From Pusillimonas caeni (lineage in GTDB: Bacteria > Pseudomonadota > Gammaproteobacteria > Burkholderiales > Burkholderiaceae_B), in the NCBI RefSeq assembly GCF_003545815.1, contig NZ_PDUW01000002.1, positions 434,001 through 498,000 of the forward strand: a stretch of 64,000 nt of DNA, in the 5' to 3' direction. The notes under the pieces are model-generated. The model was not told where the DNA came from. It searched no databases and saw nothing but the letters and a program-made list of their open reading frames with translations. This document shows, piece by piece, positions 44,462 through 52,219 of the stretch. Made by a program: the position numbers and the translations under genes. Each line of letters opens with the position of its first letter. Within the stretch, counting starts at the first letter, position 1.

Positions 44462-44773
44462 ATGATGTACAGCGACGCCTACCTGAATCACTACGCCGAC
44501 CGCTACGTGGCCATGCACCTGAAGCGCCACGGCGTGACGCTGGAGCAGTACTTGGCCGACCCGGCCCGCTACGACCATCTGGAGTTCGAGCCGTTCCCGC
44601 TGCTGCCCGAACAGCGGCGCGTGCAGCAGCAGCTGGACGCCGAGGCCGCGCGAGCCGAGCAGGAGATCGAACACCTGCCCCGGCGCAACGGCGCGGCCAT
44701 CGAAGTGCTGAACCACCGGCGGCACCATCGCCGCACCTTCCTGAGCTTCTTCACGCGCAAGGTGAAGGCATGA
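44462..44773 (+). CDS. Hypothetical phage early protein
   Basis: A 103-residue protein beginning with two consecutive ATG codons and a GAGGAG site upstream. The N-terminal part (MMYSDAYLNHYADRYVAMHL) is helical, and the C-terminal third is rich in Arg, His and Lys. It is not recognised beyond its place in the early operon between the ATPase and a zinc-ribbon protein. It overlaps the next gene by four bases. Confidence 0.7.
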   Translation: MMYSDAYLNHYADRYVAMHLKRHGVTLEQYLADPARYDHLEFEPFPLLPEQRRVQQQLDAEAARAEQEIEHLPRRNGAAIEVLNHRRHHRRTFLSFFTRKVKA

Positions 44774-45156
44774 AAGGCCCGGCGATCCGCACCCGCAAGG
44801 CTTTCCTGAAGACGATGGCCATGTACGTCGAGGCGTGGGGCCGTCCGGCGATAGTCCGGGAGATCACCGCCTATCTGGAGCGCCACCGGGAGCCGGTCAC
44901 TGCCGTGCGCCTGGCGCGCGACCTGGAGGCGCCGCTGCACCTGGTGCGCGCCACCCTGCTGCAGTTGGAGCAGGCCGGCCGGGTGGAGGTGGTGGCCTAC
45001 ACCGTGCCCGAGGGCCGCGCCTGGCGCCCCGTCGAGATCGGCATCTGCGAATGGTGCGGGCAGCTGGACCACCACCTGGTCGCGGGCGAGTGCCCTAGCT
45101 GCCGCCCCGGCGTGCAGGATGCGGCCCGCCCCGCGCACGCCCGGCGCATCTGCTGA
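44770..45156 (+). CDS. Winged-helix plus zinc-ribbon early protein
   Basis: A 128-residue protein. Residues about 20-75 look like a winged helix (VREITAYLERHREPVTAVRL, then HLVRATLLQLEQAGRVEVV). Near the C-terminus CEWCG and CPSC, spaced as in a four-cysteine zinc ribbon, follow. It probably binds DNA as a phage regulator, but no characterised homologue is recognised. Confidence 0.7.
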   Translation: MKGPAIRTRKAFLKTMAMYVEAWGRPAIVREITAYLERHREPVTAVRLARDLEAPLHLVRATLLQLEQAGRVEVVAYTVPEGRAWRPVEIGICEWCGQLDHHLVAGECPSCRPGVQDAARPAHARRIC

Positions 45157-45184
45157 CAACCACAACCACATCCAAGGAGTAACC

Positions 45185-45808
45185 ATGAGCACTACCGACA
45201 CCACCATCCCCCCCGGCTACATGCGCAACGCGGCCGGCCACCTTGTCCCCGAGGACCAGGTGCGCGAGCACGACAAGATGCGCGACCAGGTCGCGCGCGA
45301 GCTGGCCGCCGAGGCCGAGGAACTGAACGCCAGGCTGCGCGCCTTCAAGAAGAAGGCCCTGGGCGACATCGCCGACCTGGTCAGCATCGCGGGCGACCGC
45401 TACGGCGTGAAGCTGGGCGGCGAGAAGGGCAACGTGACGGCCGCGACCTACGACGGCGCCTACAAGGTGCAGCGCAGCTACGCCGAGCGCGTGTGCTTTA
45501 CCGAGGAGCTGGAAGCGGCAAAGGCCCTTATCAACCAATGCATCACGCGCTGGAGCGAGGGCGCCAACGCCAACATCCGCGTGCTGGTGGACCGGGCGTT
45601 CCGCACCGACAGCAAGGGCCAGATCAAGACGGCCGCCGTGCTGGAGCTGCTGCGCCTGGAAATCAAGGATGAGGACTGGCAGCGCGCGATGGAGGCGCTG
45701 AAGGACTCGATCCAGACCGCCGGCACGGCCGTGTACATCCGCGTCTACAAGCGCATCGGCGACGGCGACCAGTACCAGGCCGTCGCGCTGGATCTGGCGG
45801 CGGTGTGA
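45185..45808 (+). CDS. DUF3164-family phage protein
   Basis: A 207-residue protein starting at ATG 45185 with AAGGAG upstream. PPGYMRNAAGHLVPEDQV at the N-terminus and VQRSYAERVCFTEELEAAK in the middle are hallmarks of DUF3164, a family found in Mu-like phages near the transposition genes. It is helical and charged. The role is not established, although it occupies the region where Mu carries kil/gam-type early genes. Confidence 0.85.
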   Translation: MSTTDTTIPPGYMRNAAGHLVPEDQVREHDKMRDQVARELAAEAEELNARLRAFKKKALGDIADLVSIAGDRYGVKLGGEKGNVTAATYDGAYKVQRSYAERVCFTEELEAAKALINQCITRWSEGANANIRVLVDRAFRTDSKGQIKTAAVLELLRLEIKDEDWQRAMEALKDSIQTAGTAVYIRVYKRIGDGDQYQAVALDLAAV

Positions 45809-45810
45809 CC

Positions 45811-46491
45811 ATGGACAAAGACAGCATCCTGCGCAAGATCCAGAAGTGCATGGCGCTGGCAGGCTCGGCCGAACCGGCCGAGGCCGCCGCCGCGCTGCGC
45901 CAGGCCCAGGCGCTCATGCGTGAACACGGCATATCCGACCTGGAGGTCACTGCCGCCAGCGTCCAGGAAATGCCCGTGCGGGCACGCGCCGACAACCCTA
46001 CCATGCACGAATCGCTGACGGCCAGCATGGTCGCCGATGCCTTCGGCTGCCGCCTGATCTTCAGCAACGGCTTTGTTCATGGCCCGCGCTGGCTTCTGGT
46101 CGGTTGCTCGCCGAACGTGGACGTGGCGGCCTATGCCCTGCAGGTGCTACTGCGCCTGCTGTTCAAGGCGCGAAAGGACTACATCGCAGCCAAACTCAAG
46201 CGCTGCGGCCCTAAGAACAAGCGGGCGCGAGCCGATGCGTTCTGCATGGGCTGGGTACATGCGGCTTCCGGCGCCGTGTCGAACATGGAGCGCACCGACG
46301 AGCAGGACAAGGCCATCGAAGCGTTCATGTCCCTGAACCATCCCGACCTGGATAGCCTCAAGCCGCGTGAGCCGCGCGCAGCGCGTGGCGACACTTGGGC
46401 CGACCGTGCGGCCGGCCATCTTGCTGGCCAGGGCGTGCAACTTCACCAGGGCGTCGGCGCTGCTGCCGCGCCCCTCATGCTGGAGGGCTGA
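45811..46491 (+). CDS. DUF2786-family phage protein
   Basis: A 226-residue protein with an N-terminal DUF2786 module (ILRKIQKCMALAGSAEPAEA, then LRQAQALMREHGIS), followed by a longer domain seen in many phage versions (LTASMVADAFGCRL, ADAFCMGWVHAASGAV). The ATG at 45811 is preferred; a GTG two codons earlier overlaps the previous stop. Function unknown; common in early regions of transposable phages. Confidence 0.8.
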   Translation: MDKDSILRKIQKCMALAGSAEPAEAAAALRQAQALMREHGISDLEVTAASVQEMPVRARADNPTMHESLTASMVADAFGCRLIFSNGFVHGPRWLLVGCSPNVDVAAYALQVLLRLLFKARKDYIAAKLKRCGPKNKRARADAFCMGWVHAASGAVSNMERTDEQDKAIEAFMSLNHPDLDSLKPREPRAARGDTWADRAAGHLAGQGVQLHQGVGAAAAPLMLEG

Positions 46492-46493
46492 CC

Positions 46494-46763
46494 ATGGCGA
46501 CTCGCAAATCCCCCCAGCCCTGCCTGGTCACCATCGGCCATATGCACCTGCTCATGCCAGCCGAGCAAGGCATGGCCATGCTGAAGTTGCTGCAGCATGT
46601 GGTCGAGTGCGCGCGGGAATCCTACAGCTGGCCGGAGCGCTTTCAGGCCGGCGCCGCGCCGCGTGTCGAGTTCAAGCTGCTGGACCCTTCGCAGATCGAC
46701 CTGGTGCCCGAGCGCGCCGCGCCGGTCAGCCGCACGCGCAAAAACCTACTTCTGGAGGGTTGA
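46494..46763 (+). CDS. Hypothetical phage early protein
   Basis: An 89-residue protein starting at ATG 46494 with a GGAGG site twelve bases upstream. It has MATRKSPQPCLVTIGHMHLL and a helical middle (GMAMLKLLQHVVECARESYS). No family recognised. Close spacing with both neighbours indicates co-expression. Confidence 0.7.
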   Translation: MATRKSPQPCLVTIGHMHLLMPAEQGMAMLKLLQHVVECARESYSWPERFQAGAAPRVEFKLLDPSQIDLVPERAAPVSRTRKNLLLEG

Positions 46764-46767
46764 ACAC

Positions 46768-47340
46768 ATGAACGGTCAAATCCAACGCATCCGCGATGCC
46801 CTGCACGCCTACTCGGTGCCGGGCAGTCCGGTCAGCAAGGCCGACTGCCTGGCCGAGATCCAGCGCATTGCCGACGAGCACCACGTGGACCTGCACACCG
46901 ACGACGTGGCGGTCGATGTCTTCGCGTCCGCCATGAAGCAGAAGCTGGCGGCGGCGCGCGCCCAAGGACGCGGCGGCTGGGAGCAATGCGATCCGGCCGT
47001 CCTGTCGCAGATGCTGCGCGCGCACGTCGAGAAAGGCGACCCGCGCGACGTGGCCAATTTCTGCTGCTTCCTGTGGGTGCTGGGGCATCCCATCACTGGC
47101 GCGCCATCCGGCGCGGTCCAGCGCGCCCATGAGAACGGCTACGCCGAGGGCCTAGCCGCCCATCACGACCACGACGTGCGCGACGCGGCGCTGGAGGATG
47201 CGGCGCTGGTGGCTGACAAGAAGGCCCACATCGGCGTCATGCGCAGCCTGGAAGCCACCTACAAGGCCGACGCGGCCCGCGAGATCGCCGAGGGCATCCG
47301 CGCACTCAAGGCCGCCGCCCTGGTGGCTCGGGAGGGTTGA
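46768..47340 (+). CDS. Hypothetical phage early protein
   Basis: A 190-residue mostly helical protein starting at ATG 46768 with GGAGG upstream. It has an N-terminal MNGQIQRIRDALHAYSVPG segment, a QMLRAHVEKGDPRDVANFCC segment, and a long C-terminal helix rich in Ala and Glu. It is not assigned to a family. It lies in the early operon before gemA. Confidence 0.7.
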   Translation: MNGQIQRIRDALHAYSVPGSPVSKADCLAEIQRIADEHHVDLHTDDVAVDVFASAMKQKLAAARAQGRGGWEQCDPAVLSQMLRAHVEKGDPRDVANFCCFLWVLGHPITGAPSGAVQRAHENGYAEGLAAHHDHDVRDAALEDAALVADKKAHIGVMRSLEATYKADAAREIAEGIRALKAAALVAREG

Positions 47341-47341
47341 A

Positions 47342-47449
47342 ATGGATGATCGACAGTGGGGCTTCTTTAGCTGCGGCCTGCTTCTTGGTTTCGTTGCGGG
47401 CGTGGCGACCGTCATTCTTTTCTTCTGGGCCATGTTGGAGCCGCTATGA
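47342..47449 (+). CDS. Single-span membrane miniprotein
   Basis: A 35-residue protein (ATG 47342) consisting of a short polar start, MDDRQWGFFS, and one hydrophobic helix (CGLLLGFVAGVATVILFFWA). The reading frame is bounded by the gene before it (one base apart) and overlaps gemA by four bases, the tight packing expected of a real phage gene. Miniproteins of this sort may affect the host membrane; the role is unknown. Confidence 0.6.
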   Translation: MDDRQWGFFSCGLLLGFVAGVATVILFFWAMLEPL

Positions 47450-48048
47450 CCGCGAGCAAGGCAACGAAACCCGGCTGCGCCCGCTGCCGCGCCGAGCTGG
47501 CCAAGATCCACATGGCCGCCAAGGCGCTGGGCATGGACACGACCGACCCGAACCCGAACAGCGACTACCGGGCCATGCTGCGGCAGCACGGCGGCAAGAC
47601 TTCGGCGGGCGAGCTGGACGCGGCCGGCCGCGCCCGCGTGCTGGACCATCTGCGCCGGGCCGGCGCCCAGGCCACGCCGCGCAAGCGCGTGGCGCAGCAT
47701 CCCGGCACGCCGCACAACCTGGACCGCGAGGCCATGCTGCAGAAGATCGAGGCGTACCTGGCCGACATGAAGCTGCCCTGGTCCTACGCCGACACCATCG
47801 CCCGCCAGCAGACCGGCATCGAGCGCGTGGCCTGGCTGCGCAAGCAGGAGGATCTACGCGGCGTCATCGCGGCGCTGCATGTCGAGCAGGAAAAGCGCGG
47901 CCTGCTGGAGACGCTGGACGAGCGCCTGGCGACCCTGGGCATGACCCGCGAGGGGCTGGCCGAGCAGCGCACGCTGCGCGCCGGGTGGATGCGCCACCGG
48001 CCCACGCTGCGCCGCCTGATCGCGGACCTGGCCGGGGAGGCGCACTGA
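47446..48048 (+). CDS. gemA: GemA-family regulatory protein (Mu gp16 family)
   Basis: A 200-residue protein with the DUF1018/GemA pattern: ELAKIHMAAKALGMDTTDPN, YRAMLRQHGGKTSAGELDAA, GRARVLDHLRRAG, and the second domain LQKIEAYLADMKLPWSYADT then ERVAWLRKQEDLRGVIAAL. In Mu the gemA product affects host DNA topology and gene expression early in lytic growth. It overlaps its neighbours by four bases or fewer. Confidence 0.85.
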   Translation: MTASKATKPGCARCRAELAKIHMAAKALGMDTTDPNPNSDYRAMLRQHGGKTSAGELDAAGRARVLDHLRRAGAQATPRKRVAQHPGTPHNLDREAMLQKIEAYLADMKLPWSYADTIARQQTGIERVAWLRKQEDLRGVIAALHVEQEKRGLLETLDERLATLGMTREGLAEQRTLRAGWMRHRPTLRRLIADLAGEAH

Positions 48049-48335
48049 TGCCTTGCTATACCGGCCTGACTTCCAACGGCGACAAGTTTTTCCTGTGCGG
48101 CGACCTTGGCCCGCACTGCGCGGCCGAGAAATGCGGCGATGTCGGCACGAACCTGTGCGACTACCCGGTCGGCGAGGGCCGCACCTGCGACCTGCCGCTG
48201 TGCGACAGCCACGCCTACGAAGTCGCCCCGAACGTCCACTACTGCCCCGGCCACCTGGTGCTGTGGCAGGCGTTTCGCGCCAGCGGCCGCGAGCAGCGCG
48301 AGCTGGAAAACGTCGTGCCGTTCAAGGGCCGATAA
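48048..48335 (+). CDS. Cysteine-rich zinc-binding phage protein
   Basis: A 95-residue protein from ATG 48048, overlapping the gemA stop (TGATG). It has eight Cys and several His arranged as CGDLGPHCAAEKCGD, CDLPLCDSHAYE and HYCPGH, which suggests two zinc knuckles. No enzyme motif is visible. Its place before Mor fits a small nucleic-acid- or protein-binding regulator. Confidence 0.7.
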   Translation: MPCYTGLTSNGDKFFLCGDLGPHCAAEKCGDVGTNLCDYPVGEGRTCDLPLCDSHAYEVAPNVHYCPGHLVLWQAFRASGREQRELENVVPFKGR

Positions 48336-48349
48336 ACAGGATTTAAACG

Positions 48350-48814
48350 ATGGCCAACACTGACATCCGCTGCCCCTGCTGCCACGCCAGCTTCAGCCTG
48401 GAGCACATCGCCGAGGACGAGGCGCTGCGCGAACTGATGGCGCTGCTGGCCGACCTGCCGCGCGAGGTATCCCGGCCGCTGGTGGCCTACGTGGGGCTGT
48501 TCCGTGGCCCGTCCAGGGCGACGGCCTACGAGCGCCAGCTGCGCCTGGCGCGTGAAGTGCTGGCCATGCACCACGACACGCTGCTGGTCGGCGTGGCGCT
48601 GTCCGAGACGGTCGAGGCCATCCGGGCCAAGCGCGACACGGGCGAGGACACCCGGCCGCTGAAGAACCACAACTATCTCAAGCGCGTGGTCGAGTCGCAG
48701 CAGGCGCGCGGCGCCGGCGTCGTGCAGCCGCTGCGCGAGGCGACCGCCCCGGCGCGCCCGGCCAGCAAGACGGCGGCCGCCCTGGCGGCGCTGGGCAGGA
48801 GGGGGCATGGCTGA
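48350..48814 (+). CDS. Zinc-knuckle phage protein, unknown function
   Basis: A 154-residue protein with an N-terminal CPCCHASFSLEH motif, a helical body (ALRELMALLADLPREV), and a basic Ala/Pro-rich tail. Its ATG is preceded by AGGATTTAAACG. This family is frequent in Mu-like phages before Mor. The CxxC plus His pattern suggests one bound zinc. Function unknown. Confidence 0.7.
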   Translation: MANTDIRCPCCHASFSLEHIAEDEALRELMALLADLPREVSRPLVAYVGLFRGPSRATAYERQLRLAREVLAMHHDTLLVGVALSETVEAIRAKRDTGEDTRPLKNHNYLKRVVESQQARGAGVVQPLREATAPARPASKTAAALAALGRRGHG

Positions 48815-49196
48815 CCAGGCGAACGTGCCGGAGTGGTTCTATCGGTCAATCAGCACCGGCCTGGCCGCGCTGGTGGTCCTGCACCTGCCCGGCGCGCCCA
48901 GCCATGAGGTCATTTCCTACACCGAGGACGTGTGGGTGCGCGCGCTGTGGTCGGCCAATGTGGCCTGGCAGGAGGATCTGGACGCGCCGCGCCTGGCCGA
49001 GGCATTCCTGCGCCTGACGCGCCAGGTGGACCGCTGGCCTGCGCCGCGTGCGCTGCTGGAGCTGCTGCCGGCGCGCCCGGAGCCGATGAAGCTGGCCGCG
49101 CCCCAGGTGTCGCGCGCCGAGCGCGAGCAGAACAGCCGCCGGCTGCGCGAGCTGGTCGAGCGCCTGGCCAGCAAGAAGGCGGTGCGGCATGGCTGA
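48807..49196 (+). CDS. Hypothetical phage protein upstream of mor
   Basis: A 129-residue protein overlapping its upstream gene by eight bases and mor by eight. It contains a hydrophobic central part (LAALVVLHLPGAPSHEVIS), a helical section, and a charged C-terminal helix (SRAEREQNSRRLRELVERLA). No family recognised. Tight coupling to mor suggests it belongs to the middle-gene switch. Confidence 0.7.
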   Translation: MADQANVPEWFYRSISTGLAALVVLHLPGAPSHEVISYTEDVWVRALWSANVAWQEDLDAPRLAEAFLRLTRQVDRWPAPRALLELLPARPEPMKLAAPQVSRAEREQNSRRLRELVERLASKKAVRHG

Positions 49197-49614
49197 CCGC
49201 TACTGCATCGAGGCCGAGCTGCTGCCGCAATCGCTGGCCGAGGTCATCGACGCGGTCGGCATGGCGCCGGCCATGGCGCTGGTCGAGCGCGCCGGCGGCA
49301 CGCGCGTGTACGTGCCCGAGCGCATCGACGGCGAGCACCCGCTGGCGCAATGGATGGGGCTGGATGCGGCGCAGGCCCTGGTCGAGCGCTTCGGCACCGA
49401 TACGCTGGACGTGCCCCGCTGCCTGGCCGGCATGCGCGTGGTGCGCGACCGCCGCATCCGCGCCGAGCGCCGGGCCGGCGCATCCATCCGCGAGCTGGCG
49501 CTGCGCTACCGCCTGACCATGCGCCAGGTCTACACCATCCTGGCCAACGGCGACCAGGACGATGCCGGCGCCGCGCAGGACTCGGCCGACGTGTCGCAAT
49601 TCTGGCTGTTCTAG
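49189..49614 (+). CDS. mor: Mor/C-family late transcription activator
   Basis: A 141-residue Mor-family activator. The N-terminal dimerisation region contains LAEVIDAVGMAPAMALVERA and GGTRVYVPERI. The C-terminal helix-turn-helix lies in RAERRAGASIRELALRYRLT then MRQVYTIL. Mor and C of Mu bind dyad sites just upstream of -10 elements and recruit polymerase to promoters lacking a good -35 box. Two matching dyads occur at 49668 and 57470, so this one protein probably turns on lysis and head genes. No second C-like gene is visible in the window. Confidence 0.9.
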   Translation: MADRYCIEAELLPQSLAEVIDAVGMAPAMALVERAGGTRVYVPERIDGEHPLAQWMGLDAAQALVERFGTDTLDVPRCLAGMRVVRDRRIRAERRAGASIRELALRYRLTMRQVYTILANGDQDDAGAAQDSADVSQFWLF

Positions 49615-49667
49615 ACGTTTTCGTCGGTACGCGCTACCCTGTCGCCTGCCTGCCTTAGTGCTGCATG

Positions 49668-49718
49668 GGTGAACCGCTTCACCTAATCCGCAGCCGCCCA
49701 TCCCCGCACACTGCGGGG
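49668..49718 (+). promoter_or_regulatory. Predicted Mor-dependent lysis promoter
   Basis: A perfect dyad GGTGAA-CCGC-TTCACC (49668-49683) lies just after mor and before the holin-like gene. The centre-to-minus-10 distance of Mu middle promoters (31.5 bases) points to CACACT at 49707-49712. The same layout and similar sequence recur at 57470. A CCCCGCA/TGCGGGG hairpin (49702-49718) abuts the next start codon. Confidence 0.7.
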
Positions 49719-49719
49719 C

Positions 49720-50037
49720 ATGAAAAAACATACCTTCTTCGACCGATTGCGCCTGTGGCCCTGGCTGCTGGGCGCCCTGCTGACCACCACCGTGGTGGGC
49801 GTCTTCGCGCCGCACCAACTGGGCGTGCTGATCTGGAGCCTGTCCAAGCTGTGCCTGGGCGCGTACCTGGGCTACTGGATCGACCGAGGCATCTTCTGTT
49901 ATGCCCGCCCCGGCGCGGTGGTCGAGGCTGCCAAGCAAGGCGGCGACGGCGTCGCCTGGACCGTGGCCTGCTGGTGCATGATGCGTCGGGCCGCCATCAT
50001 CGCGGCCGCCGTGCTGGCGCTGGGCCTGGGGGTCTAG
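49720..50037 (+). CDS. Putative holin
   Basis: A 105-residue membrane protein with three hydrophobic segments (LWPWLLGALLTTTVVGVFA, the LGVLIWSLSKLCLGAYLGYW region, and the C-terminal AAIIAAAVLALGLGV) and a short basic N-terminus. It lies directly before the transglycosylase endolysin, the usual holin place. The predicted transcript would begin at or next to its ATG, and no Shine-Dalgarno sequence is present, so translation may be leaderless. Confidence 0.75.
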   Translation: MKKHTFFDRLRLWPWLLGALLTTTVVGVFAPHQLGVLIWSLSKLCLGAYLGYWIDRGIFCYARPGAVVEAAKQGGDGVAWTVACWCMMRRAAIIAAAVLALGLGV

Positions 50038-50038
50038 C

Positions 50039-50671
50039 GTGGCGCGCCCGCACCTGTTCGCCCGCCTGGCGGCCCTGGTGCTGCCCCTGCTGCTGTTTTC
50101 CTGCGGCGGGCCGGTGTACGCGCAGACCATCCCGGCCGCCGCCGACGGCTACAAGCGCGAGCTGACCCGCATCGTGCAACAGGAGTGGGGGCTGGACGCG
50201 CCGGTGTCCGTCCATGCCGCACAGATCCACCAGGAAAGCGCCTGGCGCCCTGGCGTATCCAGCGGCGCCGGCGCGCAAGGGCTGGCGCAGTTTATGCCCG
50301 ACACGTCCGCCTGGATCGCATCCATCTATCCCGACCTGGGCGAGGCCGCGCCGTATTCGCCCGGCTGGGCCATGCGTGCGCAGGCCCGCTACAACCGCTG
50401 GCACTGGCAGCGCATCGACGCGGCCGACGTGTGCCAGCACTGGGCCATGACGCTGTCGGCCTACAACGGCGGGCTGGGCTGGCTACAGCGCGACCAGCGC
50501 CTGACGCGCCAGGCTGGCGGTGACGCCCGCGTCTGGTTCGGCCAGGTCGAACTGCACACCGCGCGCGCGGCCTGGGCCGAGCGCGAGAACCGGCAATACG
50601 TGCGCCGCATCCTGTTGCAGCTGGAACCGATCTACCGCACCGCCGGATGGCAAGGGGCGCGCCCATGCTGA
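50039..50671 (+). CDS. Endolysin, lytic transglycosylase with signal peptide
   Basis: A 210-residue SLT-type lytic transglycosylase starting at GTG 50039. The N-terminus is a Sec signal (MARPHLFARLAALVLPLLLF, cleavage after VYA). The catalytic domain has IHQESAWRPG with the active-site Glu, then SSGAGAQGLAQFMPDTSAWI and TLSAYNGGLGW. Export by the host Sec system means the holin would mainly trigger or time lysis. A FSC element inside the signal looks like, but does not match, a lipobox. Confidence 0.88.
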   Translation: MARPHLFARLAALVLPLLLFSCGGPVYAQTIPAAADGYKRELTRIVQQEWGLDAPVSVHAAQIHQESAWRPGVSSGAGAQGLAQFMPDTSAWIASIYPDLGEAAPYSPGWAMRAQARYNRWHWQRIDAADVCQHWAMTLSAYNGGLGWLQRDQRLTRQAGGDARVWFGQVELHTARAAWAERENRQYVRRILLQLEPIYRTAGWQGARPC

Positions 50672-51072
50672 AGGCCATCACCGCCGGCCTGCGCTGGCTG
50701 CTGGGCAATACGACGGTCCTGGCCCTGCTGGCGCTGGCCGCCCTGTGGGCGTGGCACCAGTGGCAGGTCGGCGACCTGGAGGATGCGGTGCAGCGGGCCG
50801 AGTCGAACGCGACGGCCGCGCAGGCCGAGGCCGACCGGGTGCGCGGCGAGCGCGACCAGTGGCGCGGCACGGCCGAGCAGCGCGGCCGCGACCTGGCCGC
50901 CCTGGCCGACGAGCGCCGCCAGGCCGAGGCCGCCACCGTCGCGCTGCAAGACAAGCTGGCCAGGCGCGAGGACGCCTACCGCGCCCTGCGCGAATCCATC
51001 CGGGCCGCGCCTGACGCCGACGACGGCGCCGTGGCGCCGGTGCTGCGCCGGACCATCGAGGCGCTGCCGTGA
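50665..51072 (+). CDS. Inner-membrane spanin (Rz-like)
   Basis: A 135-residue type II membrane protein starting at ATG 50665, seven bases inside the endolysin gene. One N-terminal span (NTTVLALLALAALWAWHQWQ) is followed by a long coiled coil (residues about 35-110) rich in Ala, Glu and Arg. With the lipoprotein in the next gene it forms the spanin complex that fuses inner and outer membranes in the last step of lysis. Confidence 0.82.
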   Translation: MLKAITAGLRWLLGNTTVLALLALAALWAWHQWQVGDLEDAVQRAESNATAAQAEADRVRGERDQWRGTAEQRGRDLAALADERRQAEAATVALQDKLARREDAYRALRESIRAAPDADDGAVAPVLRRTIEALP

Positions 51073-51377
51073 TCGCGCGCCTGGTGGTCCTGGCGAGTGT
51101 GGCGGCCGGGCTGGCGGGCTGTGCGGTCGCACCGGCGCCGACGATGCCGCCGGCCGATCCGGCGCCGGTGCTGTGCGCGACGCCGGCCGGGCAGACCGAG
51201 CCGGAGACCGAGCCGGACAGGCCGGCCGGCACGTACGGCCAGCGCGCCGTGGCGGCGTACATCGAGCAACTGCACCGCTGGGGCACCCGTGGCTGGGAAA
51301 AGGTCGCGGCCGTGCGGGCCTGGAGTATGGACTGTGTGGACAGAGCAGCAGTACGAGCTGGCGGCCCGGCTCGCTGA
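51069..51377 (+). CDS. Outer-membrane spanin lipoprotein (Rz1-like)
   Basis: A 102-residue protein from GTG 51069 with a lipoprotein signal ending in the lipobox LAGC (residues 15-18), followed by a proline-rich stretch, both standard for Rz1. It overlaps the Rz-like gene by four bases. It is longer than most Rz1 proteins because the frame continues across the start of the next gene (44-base overlap). Confidence 0.78.
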   Translation: MIARLVVLASVAAGLAGCAVAPAPTMPPADPAPVLCATPAGQTEPETEPDRPAGTYGQRAVAAYIEQLHRWGTRGWEKVAAVRAWSMDCVDRAAVRAGGPAR

Positions 51378-51573
51378 AGAAGAACGCGCGGCGTCGCTGG
51401 AAGCGCTACGCACCCGGATGCGCCAGGACGCGCCCGGCTCGGTGGATGGCAACTGCCTGGATTGTGGCGATGTCATCGAACCGGCACGCCTGGCGGTGCT
51501 GCCTGGCGCGGTGCGGTGTGTGGGTTGCCAGGTCGCCCATGAGAAACGGCAGGCACAACATGCGAGGTATTGA
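51334..51573 (+). CDS. TraR/DksA-family zinc-finger protein
   Basis: A 79-residue protein from GTG 51334 that overlaps the spanin gene. It has a short coiled-coil start (EQQYELAARLAEEERAASLE) and a four-cysteine zinc finger, CLDCGD and CVGCQ, spaced as in TraR. TraR-like proteins bind the RNA polymerase secondary channel and mimic DksA plus ppGpp, so this gene may shift host transcription during late infection. The start is inferred from the family length. Confidence 0.78.
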   Translation: MWTEQQYELAARLAEEERAASLEALRTRMRQDAPGSVDGNCLDCGDVIEPARLAVLPGAVRCVGCQVAHEKRQAQHARY

Positions 51574-51914
51574 TGGAAGGGGTTGATTGGGGCGCGGCGC
51601 GCCTGTTCTGGGACGTGCTGCAGACGGGCATTACGGCGGCCATCGCGGTGTACGTCTGGTGGACCGGGCGCAGCCGCGCCACCACGGACGCTATCGACCG
51701 GGTCGATGACCGGGTCACGCAAGTGCAGCAGCGCCTGGACCGCGTCGAGCACACGCTGGAGAGCAGGCCCGGCTATGCCGACCTGGACGCGCTGCGCGCC
51801 GAGGTGGCGCAGACCAACCGCAAGCTGGCCGAAGTGTCGGCGCAGCTGGTGGGCACGACCAACCTGCTGAATCGCCTGCACGACTACCTGCTGCAGGAGC
51901 GAAGGGAGAAGTAA
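51573..51914 (+). CDS. DUF2730-family protein (Mu gp25-like)
   Basis: A 113-residue protein from ATG 51573, overlapping the previous stop as TGATG. One N-terminal membrane span (ITAAIAVYVWWTG) leads into a long coiled coil (residues 40-110). This matches the DUF2730/Mu gp25 family at the same genome position. Function unknown, perhaps membrane-associated assembly. Confidence 0.8.
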   Translation: MEGVDWGAARLFWDVLQTGITAAIAVYVWWTGRSRATTDAIDRVDDRVTQVQQRLDRVEHTLESRPGYADLDALRAEVAQTNRKLAEVSAQLVGTTNLLNRLHDYLLQERREK

Positions 51915-51918
51915 GACG

Positions 51919-52218
51919 ATGAGCTATCAGGACTTTGAAACCGAGGGTCGCCGGCTGGCGATCTTGCGCATTCTGTCGCGGCGCAACGAGTACACGACCA
52001 ACGAGTACAGCCTGAACGACGAACTGGTGGGCGCCTACGCGCACAACGTCAGCCGCGACCGCCTGCACGGCGATCTGGCCTGGCTACAGGAGCAGGGCCT
52101 GGTCATCGTGCAGCAGCCGCGCGCGGGCTGGATCGTCACGCTGACCGTGCGCGGCGGCGATGCGGCCGCCGGCCGGGCCACCGTCCCCGGCGTGGCGCGG
52201 CCGCGCCCGGGGGTGTGA
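51919..52218 (+). CDS. Winged-helix protein (Mu gp26-like)
   Basis: A 99-residue protein with a winged-helix pattern (RLAILRILSRRNEYTTNEYS, then DRLHGDLAWLQEQGLVIV and a beta wing). It sits between the gp25- and gp27-like genes where Mu has gp26, whose role is unknown. DNA binding near the packaging genes is plausible. Confidence 0.78.
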   Translation: MSYQDFETEGRRLAILRILSRRNEYTTNEYSLNDELVGAYAHNVSRDRLHGDLAWLQEQGLVIVQQPRAGWIVTLTVRGGDAAAGRATVPGVARPRPGV

Positions 52219-52219
52219 C

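Noticed and set aside
50080-50110. Lipoprotein signal in the endolysin (LLLFSC)
   Set aside because: The -2 position is Phe, which does not fit the lipobox, and a normal signal peptidase site follows at VYA.
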